From positions 1-5,060 of the forward strand of contig JAJXXG010000218.1 of assembly GCA_021781255.1 (NCBI GenBank): a stretch of 5,060 nt of DNA, given 5' to 3'. Source of the DNA: Acidobacteriota bacterium. Its GTDB lineage: Bacteria; Acidobacteriota; Terriglobia; Terriglobales; Acidobacteriaceae. Shown piece after piece: positions 1-5,058 of the stretch (position 1 is its first letter; every line of letters begins with the position of its first letter). The notes under the pieces were generated by a model that was given only the letters and a program-made list of their open reading frames with translations, was not told the DNA's origin and did no database searches. The translations under genes and the position numbers were made by a program.

Positions 1-644
1 TGGCCGGCGACTGGCTGTACATGCAGGCGTTCAAGGTGGCGCTGGAGGAGCGGAACCTGAAGGTTCTGGACCTGCTGATCGGCCTGACGCAGCAGATGGT
101 CGAGGGCGAGCTGCTGCAGATCCAGAAGCTGGGCAAGTCGGTGTCGGAGGCGGAGTACTACGATCTGATTTTCCGCAAGACGGCATGCCTGTTTTCAGTT
201 TCGATGCGGCTGAGCGCGGTGCTGGCGGGCGCGAGCGAGGAAGAAGAGACGCGGCTGGCGAACTTTGGACGCGCCGTGGGACTGGCGTTCCAGATCGTGG
301 ACGATGTGCTGGATTTGACGGCCAGCGAAGAGGTGCTGGGCAAGCCGGTGGCGAGCGATCTGCGCGAGGGCAAGGCCACGCTGGCGGTGATACACGCGGC
401 GGACCACGGGACGGCGGCGGATCGGAAGGCGATCCGGCGGGTGCTGGACGACCGGAGCTTTGAGAATGTGAGCCGGCAACAGATCCGCGAGATTCTGGTG
501 CGCAACGGCTCGGTGGAGTATGCGATGGCGGCGGCGGATCGCTATGCGGAGCAGTCGCGCCAGGCGCTGATGCCGATGGCGGAGTCCGAGTACAAACGGG
601 CGCTGCTGTGGGTTCCGGATTTTGTAGTGGCGCGGGAGAAGTGA
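1..644 (+). CDS. Long-chain polyprenyl diphosphate synthase, 5'-truncated by window edge
   Basis: This is the C-terminal part (about 214 residues, open from base 3) of a trans-isoprenyl diphosphate synthase (polyprenyl_synt family, IspB/HepT-like). These enzymes extend farnesyl or geranylgeranyl diphosphate with isopentenyl diphosphate to give the C35-C50 side chains of quinones. Visible: the AGDWLYMQAF segment (IspB has a comparable GDFIYTRAF), the FRKTACLF substrate-binding segment near base 170, and the second aspartate-rich motif QIVDDVLD with Asp codons at 300, 303 and 312. After it comes GKPVASDLREGKATL, which in IspB reads GKNVGDDLNEGKPTL. The first DDxxD motif must lie upstream of the window. 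The C-terminus ends normally at TGA 642-644, so nothing suggests decay. An ATG at 21 lies inside the fold and is not the real start. Product chain length cannot be told without the N-terminal half. Family call is firm; the exact product is open. Confidence 0.93.
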   Translation, partial: AGDWLYMQAFKVALEERNLKVLDLLIGLTQQMVEGELLQIQKLGKSVSEAEYYDLIFRKTACLFSVSMRLSAVLAGASEEEETRLANFGRAVGLAFQIVDDVLDLTASEEVLGKPVASDLREGKATLAVIHAADHGTAADRKAIRRVLDDRSFENVSRQQIREILVRNGSVEYAMAAADRYAEQSRQALMPMAESEYKRALLWVPDFVVAREK

Positions 645-651
645 GAAGAGC

Positions 652-679
652 AGGGATTCGGGATCGGGAATCAGGAAGC
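652..679 (+). repeat. Degenerate heptamer array in the spacer after the prenyl synthase
   Basis: The spacer holds four successive near-heptamers (AGGGATTC, GGGATC, GGGAATC, AGGAAGC), all variants of an RGGRATC-like unit. GATTCGG at 655-661 can pair perfectly with CCGAATC at 681-687, giving a 7-bp stem with a 19-nt loop. There is no T run after it, so it does not look like an intrinsic terminator. Related arrays occur at 3511-3536 and, inverted, at 3574-3598. The pattern is seen directly; any function is unknown. Confidence 0.5.
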
Positions 680-754
680 TCCGAATCGCAAACGATCCAC
701 CATGTTTCACCGTCCGCTGTTTGATGACGGCTACTTGCCGCCGGCTCAACCACC

Positions 755-1432
755 ATGAAAAAAGACTCTCAATCGCTCTGGAACGCGGTCGACAGCTACT
801 TCGGCAAGCTGTTTGCTCCGCATGACGCCGAACTCAATGCCGCGATCAGGGCCAATCGCGCGGCGGGTCTGCCGGCGATCGATGTATCGCCGCTGCAGGG
901 CAAGTTTCTGCAGGTCATGGTCCAGATGACGCAGGCGCGTCGGGTGCTGGAGATCGGGCTGCTGGGCGGCTACTCGACGATCTGGATGGCGCGGGCGCTG
1001 CCCAAGGGCGGGCGCGTGGTGTCGCTCGAATACGAGCCGCGGCATGCGGAGATAGCGCGGGCGAATCTGCGCCGCGCGGGATTGCTGCGGCGCGTGGAGA
1101 TTCGAGTGGGGCCGGCGCTGGAGAGCCTGCCGAAGCTGAAGGCGGAGGGCGCGGGCCCGTTCGATCTGATCTTCATTGACGCGGATAAAGAGAACAATCC
1201 GCAGTACCTGGAATGGGCGCTGAGGCTTGCGCGGCGCGGCACCCTGATTGTGGTGGACAACGTGGCGCGTCACGGAACCGTGATTGACGGAGCGAGCAAG
1301 GCGGGCGACATCCGCGGCACGCGGCGCTGCCTGGCGGCGATGGCGAAGCATCCGCGATTGAGCGCGGTGGCATTGCAGACCGTGGGCATGAAGGGGCTGG
1401 ACGGATTTGCGATGGCGGTGGTGGTGCGCTGA
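755..1432 (+). CDS. Class I SAM-dependent O-methyltransferase (catechol/caffeoyl-CoA type, family 3)
   Basis: The 225-residue product is full length for the Methyltransf_3 family (bacterial relatives are usually 210-230 residues). These soluble enzymes move a methyl group from S-adenosylmethionine to a hydroxyl of a catechol-like acceptor using a divalent metal. Visible: the SAM-binding motif VLEIGLLGGYST (residues 64-75), the acidic end of strand 2 in VVSLEYEP (88-95), FDLIFIDADKENN (136-148) and IVVDNV (165-170). Asp142, Asp168 and Asn169 have the spacing of the metal ligands of plant caffeoyl-CoA methyltransferase. An early segment, GLPAIDVSPLQGKFLQ, is typical of the bacterial subgroup. 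ATG 755 is the only usable start, because the frame is closed by TGA at 725-727 with no other start codon between. It has no clear Shine-Dalgarno, but a possible 18-codon ORF (702-758) overlaps it as ATGA, so coupled initiation is possible. The acceptor substrate cannot be named from sequence. Confidence 0.93.
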   Translation: MKKDSQSLWNAVDSYFGKLFAPHDAELNAAIRANRAAGLPAIDVSPLQGKFLQVMVQMTQARRVLEIGLLGGYSTIWMARALPKGGRVVSLEYEPRHAEIARANLRRAGLLRRVEIRVGPALESLPKLKAEGAGPFDLIFIDADKENNPQYLEWALRLARRGTLIVVDNVARHGTVIDGASKAGDIRGTRRCLAAMAKHPRLSAVALQTVGMKGLDGFAMAVVVR

Positions 1433-1460
1433 GCGATTGGCGTGACTTTGTCACCCGCGG

Positions 1461-1495
1461 CAGCGCACTGGGTCGAGGGGCCTTTGGCTGTTTTT
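1461..1495 (+). terminator. Weak candidate terminator after the methyltransferase
   Basis: CAGC at 1461-1464 can pair with GCTG at 1487-1490, directly followed by TTTTT at 1491-1495. Inside lies a competing short GCC-TTT-GGC stem. The stem is short and the loop long, so this is only a suggestive site. A separate small perfect hairpin, GTGAC-TTT-GTCAC, sits at 1442-1454 just after the stop codon but lacks a T tract. Confidence 0.22.
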
Positions 1496-1797
1496 GTGCG
1501 GGGCGGGAAGAATGCAACTTACCATCGGATAGCATGCGCGTTTGAAACTGACGAAGCGACAGTGCGCCGTCTCGCCGAAGGTAGTCCGCCGCATATTTCA
1601 TCGATTGAATTTCGTGTAAATGCACGACTTTCGTCTTGCCGAAGATGCCGCGGTAACGAGGATTGTGGATTTCCCCCCCCCTCTTCGCCTATCTGACAGT
1701 CACCTAACTATGTCCACCTTCTGGTGGGCTACACTAGGCAGTTCGTTCAACTCGTGGTGTGTTTCAATCCATAGAGATGCTCTTTTATCGCCCCTCT
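1496..1797. other. About 300 nt without a convincing gene; left end of the low-GC block
   Basis: GC falls from 63% (1441-1500) to 53% (1501-1560) here. No reading frame has a plausible ribosome site plus protein-like composition. Contents seen: an imperfect direct repeat (GTCTCGCCGAAGGT at 1569-1582 and GTCTTGCCGAAGAT at 1633-1646, 12 of 14 identical), a run of nine C at 1673-1681, and a small hairpin CCACC-TTCT-GGTGG at 1714-1727. The promoter of the following gene should lie here. CTGACA at 1693-1698 and TACACT at 1730-1735 look like -35 and -10 hexamers singly, but their spacing is wrong for one promoter, so none is called. Confidence 0.5.
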
Positions 1798-1805
1798 GGA
1801 GGTGA
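1798..1805 (+). promoter_or_regulatory. Strong Shine-Dalgarno for the orphan membrane protein
   Basis: GGAGGTGA lies at 1798-1805, with six bases between the GGAGG core and ATG 1809. It is the best ribosome site in the window and fixes the start of the 347-residue gene. The last bases, TGA 1803-1805, are also the stop of a short open frame from upstream, which could permit coupling, though that frame has no ribosome site of its own. Confidence 0.8.
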
Positions 1806-1808
1806 GCC

Positions 1809-2852
1809 ATGCAGTACAGAAAGTGGCTGGGACAAATAGCGGATGCAGTTAGTCACGTACCCGCAATTCCAGATCAGATCAATAAAATTGAAGAGCGCCT
1901 CAAGCAACACAGTGATGCCATATCCGCCGCAGGCGCTAGCAACGATGAAAACGAAGAAATCAGGATGAAATTCGCTGAAAAGGTCTTTGCCGCGAGCCAG
2001 GCAACGGAAGGTGACAAGGCCAAGCGAGATGATCGTAGCTACGGCGTGCAGAATTCGATAAAAGCCGCGACTTGGATTGCCGCTCTTGGAGCGATTTTCT
2101 ATGGTGCCGTGGCAACCTATCAGGCATGCCAGATGAGGATAGCCACGGAAGCGGCGACCAAATCCGCGGATATTGCCGCTTGTGCTCTCAGGCAAAGTCA
2201 GAAGCAATTCGGCGATACCTTGGAGCAGATGAAGGTCCAGTCCGTTGCACAAAACAATTCGGCTAGCTCGGCTGCTGCAGCGGTCACACAGGGGGAAGAA
2301 TTCTTTGATTTGCAAAACAGGCCTTGGCTCGTTTTCACGCCGGGTGATATCCACACCGATCCAGTCTCGCAGCAAGTGCTCTTTGAAGCAGATGTGAAGA
2401 ATATCGGCGTCACACCGGCGCCCAGCGCTTGGAGGCGAATACACTATGAGATCGGCCAATCTGCGCCTGAGCGGCTCAGATTCACGAGTTCCGACAGCAT
2501 TACGTCGCAGTTATACTCCAGCCAACAGAGCCAGGGGATAACGGGAGTCATCCCGCGATCCTCTGTCAGTATCTACGGGCCGTCCGCATCTATCTGCGGA
2601 TGGGTTGTTTACCGGGATGTGTTTAAGGGCACTCATCTCCACCTCACAGAATTCGGTGCCGTTGTTACGGCCGGCATTCTCGAGCTTTCCGAACCCCAAC
2701 GTTCCGAAGGTTTGAATCATCCCCTGCATATTGTGTTTCACTGGGAGCCGATTTCAGGACTGTCGTGTTACGACGAAAATTGCAGAGACTACAAAGAACG
2801 AGTAGCCGATGTTGAAGATTTCGTGAAAACCGGTAAAACCCCAAAAAACTGA
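1809..2852 (+). CDS. Uncharacterised single-pass membrane protein with coiled coils and a C-terminal domain
   Basis: I do not recognise a named function for this 347-residue product. Visible order: an amphipathic, charged N-terminal coil (about 16-66), a short basic stretch (R73, R76, K85), one hydrophobic helix (about 84-106, IKAATWIAALGAIFYGAVA), then an alanine/glutamine-rich coil (about 110-168). The C-terminal domain (about 171-335) opens with NRPWLVF, has VKNIGVTPA at 196-204, and a VVYRDVFKGTHLHLTEF segment at 266-282. From memory, many unnamed bacterial proteins join a membrane helix and coil to a domain with an R(P/A)(W/Y)-type opening, a (V/L)KNxGxTPA turn and a Y-x-D-x-F...H segment; this looks like one of them. 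There is no signal peptide. Basic residues before the helix suggest N-in with the C-terminal domain outside, but this is weak. Cysteines are at 107, 125, 263, 320 and 325. Base composition is far below the neighbours (45% GC in one row against about 75%), which suggests horizontal acquisition. The start is set by GGAGGTGA. Confidence 0.82.
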   Translation: MQYRKWLGQIADAVSHVPAIPDQINKIEERLKQHSDAISAAGASNDENEEIRMKFAEKVFAASQATEGDKAKRDDRSYGVQNSIKAATWIAALGAIFYGAVATYQACQMRIATEAATKSADIAACALRQSQKQFGDTLEQMKVQSVAQNNSASSAAAAVTQGEEFFDLQNRPWLVFTPGDIHTDPVSQQVLFEADVKNIGVTPAPSAWRRIHYEIGQSAPERLRFTSSDSITSQLYSSQQSQGITGVIPRSSVSIYGPSASICGWVVYRDVFKGTHLHLTEFGAVVTAGILELSEPQRSEGLNHPLHIVFHWEPISGLSCYDENCRDYKERVADVEDFVKTGKTPKN

Positions 2853-2861
2853 ACATGTTCA
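2850..2861. repeat. Perfect 12-bp palindrome across the stop codon
   Basis: TGAACATGTTCA reads the same on both strands and begins with the TGA stop of the membrane-protein gene. The half-site TGAAC/GTTCA recurs 45-70 nt downstream as GTTCA (2905-2909) and TGAAC (2918-2922). It could be a dimeric protein-binding site or a chance palindrome. It has no T tract and is too short in stem and loop to be a terminator. Confidence 0.5.
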
Positions 2862-2891
2862 CCCACCTATCGCTGCCCAATTCTCCCGTAA

Positions 2892-2926
2892 CGCTGTCAG
2901 ATCAGTTCAAAAATATCTGAACAGCG
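2892..2926. terminator. Stem-loop between convergent genes, possible transcription end or island boundary
   Basis: CGCTGT-CAGAT (2892-2902) pairs with ATCTG-A-ACAGCG (2915-2926), giving 11 base pairs with a single bulged A at 2920 and a 12-nt loop. It lies in the gap between two genes pointing at each other (ends at 2852 and 3079), where a bidirectional terminator is expected. Neither side is followed by a T run, which argues against a classical intrinsic terminator. GC rises sharply right after it, so it also marks the right edge of the low-GC block. Confidence 0.4.
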
Positions 2927-3078
2927 GGCGCGAAGCCTCCGTCTTAGTGAGTGTAGGGACAGGCGAGGCGCGGGGGCTTGGTCGAGAAGCCCGGGCAGGC
3001 CCATGGCTGGGCGGCGGCTGAGAATGCCGGAGAAACCGGAGCGAGCCCACGATGGCCTGGGGACGCCGCAGCGAGCGG
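2927..3078. other. GC-rich, self-complementary spacer downstream of the thioesterase gene
   Basis: No protein gene is supported here, but several helices can be drawn. GCCTC 2935-2939 pairs with GAGGC 2965-2969. GGGCTT 2974-2979 pairs with AAGCCC 2987-2992 around a 7-nt loop. CAGGCC-C-AT 2996-3004 pairs with AT-GGCCTG 3052-3059, enclosing TGGGC 3008-3012 with GCCCA 3045-3049 and CCGG 3027-3030 with CCGG 3036-3039. It would be the 3' untranslated part of the minus-strand thioesterase message. GC-rich DNA folds easily by chance, so the structure is an inference. A 61-codon minus-strand frame starting at 3082 overlaps the thioesterase stop as ATGA, but its Arg/Ser/Pro-rich product does not look like a folded protein. 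Confidence 0.35.
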
Positions 3079-3507
3079 TCATCCGCCCTGCGCCATGAGC
3101 GTGCGCAGGGCATCGGCGTAGTGCTCGGGCAAGGGCTTGCGCTGGAGCTGATCGTCGCAGACGACGTGGACGGTTTCGCCTTCAGCCAGCAGCGTGTTTT
3201 CGCCGCCGGCGGGTTGTTTGCGCAGGATGCGGTAAGCAAACTTGAGGACGGTGCCGCGGAGCATGGCGGGGCGGGTTTCGATGAGGATTTCGTCGTCGTA
3301 GCGGGCGGGGGAGCGATAGCGGCAGCGCGCCTCGATGACGGGGAGAATGCATCCGTGATCGGTTTCGAGCTTGCTGTAGGCGAGGCCGAGAGAGCGGAGG
3401 AGCTCGACGCGGCCCAGTTCAAACCAGACGAGGTAGTTGGCGTAGTAGACAACGCCCATCTGGTCGGTTTCAGCGTAGCGGACGCGGACTTGCGTGGTGA
3501 CGGGCAT
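3079..3507 (-). CDS. Acyl-CoA thioesterase of the YbgC/FadM (4HBT hot-dog) family
   Basis: The 142-residue product has the usual length of single hot-dog-fold thioesterases, which hydrolyse acyl-CoA thioesters in the cytoplasm as dimers or tetramers. The family signature is at the N-terminus: VRVRYAETDQMGVVYYANYLVWFELGR (residues 7-33), with the catalytic-type Asp15, Asn24 and Glu30. The His common in the VVYHANYL version is Tyr22 here. A second conserved stretch is RYRSPARYDDEILIETR (63-79). ATG 3507 puts the signature at its normal distance, but the upstream sequence is C/T-rich with no Shine-Dalgarno. It lies 96 nt after rseP on the same strand, so one transcript is plausible. In proteobacteria YbgC sits with tol-pal; no tol gene is visible here, so the name is only a family label and the natural acyl substrate is unknown. 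Confidence 0.9.
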   Translation of the reverse strand: MPVTTQVRVRYAETDQMGVVYYANYLVWFELGRVELLRSLGLAYSKLETDHGCILPVIEARCRYRSPARYDDEILIETRPAMLRGTVLKFAYRILRKQPAGGENTLLAEGETVHVVCDDQLQRKPLPEHYADALRTLMAQGG

Positions 3508-3510
3508 AAG

Positions 3511-3598
3511 AGGGGTCAGGGGTCAGGAATCGGGTTCAGTGGGGCGGGAGGGAAGCCGTCGCTTCGCTGTCGCAACCGATCCCTGATCTCCGACCCCT
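3511..3598. repeat. Inverted pair of degenerate heptamer arrays between rseP and the thioesterase
   Basis: The left arm (3511-3536) reads AGGGGTC, AGGGGTC, AGGAATC, GGGTT. The right arm (3574-3598), read on the minus strand, is AGGGGTC, GGAGATC, AGGGATC, GGTT. The arms match at 21 of 25 aligned positions with one extra G, so the spacer can form a long hairpin around a 37-nt loop. The G-rich strand also carries six runs of three or four G within 3512-3552. The element fills almost the whole rseP-thioesterase gap. It could affect read-through, message processing or nothing at all. Confidence 0.6.
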
Positions 3599-3603
3599 GC
3601 CTT

Positions 3604-4962
3604 TCAGGGTTTGATGTGGGTGAAGAGGCCGAGCTTGCTGACGTCGTTGAAGAGGACGAAGGCGAAGAAGGCGATGAGGACGACGAAGGCGGCGGTGTAG
3701 ATGCGCTCCTTGATGACGAGGCTGATGTCATGGCGGAGAGCGCTTTCAATGAGAAGCAGGAGGATCATGCCGCCGTCGAGGATGGGGAAGGGCAGGAGGT
3801 TGAGGATGCCGAGCTGGAGGCTGATCTCGCTGGCGAGGCCGAACTTGGGCAGCCAGCCGTCCATCTCCGCGGCTTCTCCGGCGGCCTTGGCGATGCCGAC
3901 GGGGCCCATGAGCTGCGAGACGGAGAGGCGGTGGGTGAAAAGGCGGTCGAGGACTTCAGCGACGAGGAGGGAGTTGCTCTTGAAGAAGGCCAGGGACTTT
4001 TTGGAGGCCGAGAGGAAAGAGAGCGGCTGATCGCGGATGGGGATGGGCTGCGGGCTGAAACCGAGCATCCAGCGGGTATCGACTTTGGTCGGGGTGGCGG
4101 CGATGGCGACGGCGACGCCGTTGCGCAGGAGGGTAAGGTGCATGAGCTTGCCCTGATCCCACTGCATATAGGCGAGGAGGGTGTTTGTGGAGTGGAAGGC
4201 GAGACCGTCGACGGATTCAATCTTGTCGCCGCTGCGCAGGCCGGCGGAGGCAGCCGGGTAGCCGGGCTGAACGGAGGCTACCTCGATGGGTCCAGGCAGG
4301 AACTGGGGCGAGATTCCGAGGTCGGCAAAGTCGAAGGAGTCGTCTTTGGCGCTGGAGGGGATGGGCAGGCTGAGCTGCACGGAGACGCCGCCGCGGTCGA
4401 CGGTGACCGGGACCATCTGATTGGCGTTGAGGCGCGCATGGGCGTAGACGGTATCCCAGTCAGGATGCCGTACGCCGTCGAAGCTGAGGATGACGTCGCC
4501 GGTGCGCAGGCCGGCGGAGGCCGCGGTGGAGCCGGGAGTGACCCACTCGATGGCGGTGTTCCTGACGTTGACGGAGGGCACTTCATTGAAGAAGGCGTAG
4601 TAGGCGAACATGAGCGCGAGGCAGAGCAGGAAGTTGACGACCGGGCCGGCGAGGCCAATGATCATGCGTTGCCAGCGGGGATGGGAGGTGAAGGCGGCGG
4701 GATCGGAGGCGATGTCCTGCGCATCTTCCTCGGAGGGGTTTTCGCCGGTCATTTTGACGAAGCCGCCGAGGGGCAGGAGGCAGACTTTGTAGTCGGTCTC
4801 GCCGTATTTGAAGCCGAAGAGACGGGGGCCGAAGCCGAAGGAGAACGCCTCGACGCGGATATGGAAGAACTTGGCCGCGGCGAAATGGCCGAGTTCGTGC
4901 AGGACGACGATCAGGCCGACGAGGACGATGAAGGCAGCGGCAGAAACCAGAAACTCATGCAT
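3604..4962 (-). CDS. rseP: RseP site-2 protease, membrane zinc metalloprotease (peptidase M50)
   Basis: The 452-residue product matches E. coli RseP in length (about 450) and layout. The family cuts membrane-embedded substrates such as anti-sigma factors already trimmed by a first protease, and can clear signal peptides. Visible: first membrane helix with the zinc site LHELGHFAAAKFF (His22, Glu23, His26), the membrane-associated GFGPRLFGFKYGETDYKVCLLPLGGFVKM region (43-71), and a second helix (about 102-125). Two PDZ domains follow (about 128-205 and 222-295), each with a GLRxGD segment (151-156, 241-246). Then come the third helix with NLLPFPILDGGMI (388-400; Asp396 is the third zinc ligand) and a final helix (about 422-440). 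E. coli has LDGGHL where this has LDGGMI. ATG 4962 starts directly at the usual N-terminus, with AAGGAA (4981-4976) 13 nt upstream as a somewhat distant ribosome site. In many bacteria dxr lies just upstream; that region is outside the window. The neighbouring thioesterase follows on the same strand. Confidence 0.96.
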   Translation of the reverse strand: MHEFLVSAAAFIVLVGLIVVLHELGHFAAAKFFHIRVEAFSFGFGPRLFGFKYGETDYKVCLLPLGGFVKMTGENPSEEDAQDIASDPAAFTSHPRWQRMIIGLAGPVVNFLLCLALMFAYYAFFNEVPSVNVRNTAIEWVTPGSTAASAGLRTGDVILSFDGVRHPDWDTVYAHARLNANQMVPVTVDRGGVSVQLSLPIPSSAKDDSFDFADLGISPQFLPGPIEVASVQPGYPAASAGLRSGDKIESVDGLAFHSTNTLLAYMQWDQGKLMHLTLLRNGVAVAIAATPTKVDTRWMLGFSPQPIPIRDQPLSFLSASKKSLAFFKSNSLLVAEVLDRLFTHRLSVSQLMGPVGIAKAAGEAAEMDGWLPKFGLASEISLQLGILNLLPFPILDGGMILLLLIESALRHDISLVIKERIYTAAFVVLIAFFAFVLFNDVSKLGLFTHIKP

Positions 4963-4995
4963 AAGTGGACGGCAGTTCCTTCGGGAGAGCGCGCT

Positions 4996-5058
4996 TTCCA
5001 GGTCTCAAAACCGAGGTATGGGGCACGCGGAATTGTGCGGATTCCAGGGTCTCAAAAC
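4996..5058. repeat. Two direct copies of a 16-17 nt repeat upstream of rseP
   Basis: TTCCAGGTCTCAAAAC (4996-5011) recurs as TTCCAGGGTCTCAAAAC (5042-5058), differing by one extra G, with a start-to-start distance of 46 nt. Between them GGAAT (5029-5033) can pair with ATTCC (5041-5045). The second copy ends two bases before the window edge, so a longer tandem array may continue. It lies in the rseP leader or the spacer to the next upstream gene. No promoter hexamers are evident on the minus strand in 4963-5060. Confidence 0.55.

Noticed and set aside
31..756. Long minus-strand open frames opposite the prenyl synthase and its spacer
   Set aside because: Their products are Pro/Ser/Arg-rich, typical of antisense frames in GC-rich genes, while the plus strand encodes a clear enzyme.
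1442..1696. 84-codon open frame starting at GTG 1442
   Set aside because: There is no ribosome site, the composition shifts across the GC boundary and no family features are visible.
1761..1770. GTTTCAATCC, resembling the start of a type I/III CRISPR repeat
   Set aside because: It occurs once, with no second copy at spacer distance and no cas gene in the window.
1785..2459. Long open frame (224 codons) on the minus strand, antisense to the orphan gene
   Set aside because: The plus-strand frame has the strong ribosome site, full-length protein architecture and a recognisable motif order; the antisense frame has none of these.
2850..2861. LexA/SOS box of the Gram-positive GAAC-N4-GTTC type
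   Set aside because: The half-sites are separated by two bases, not four, and the site lies at a gene end, not in front of a gene.
1498..2934. Similar sequences GCGGGGCGGGAAG (1498-1510) and GCGGGCGCGAAG (2924-2934 region) at both edges of the low-GC block, as a target duplication
   Set aside because: The match is imperfect and GC-rich, so chance similarity is likely; no terminal inverted repeats accompany it.
4233..4521. Identical 19-nt direct repeat TGCGCAGGCCGGCGGAGGC at 4233-4251 and 4503-4521
   Set aside because: Both copies encode the ASAGLR segment of the two PDZ domains of RseP, so domain duplication and shared codon use explain it.
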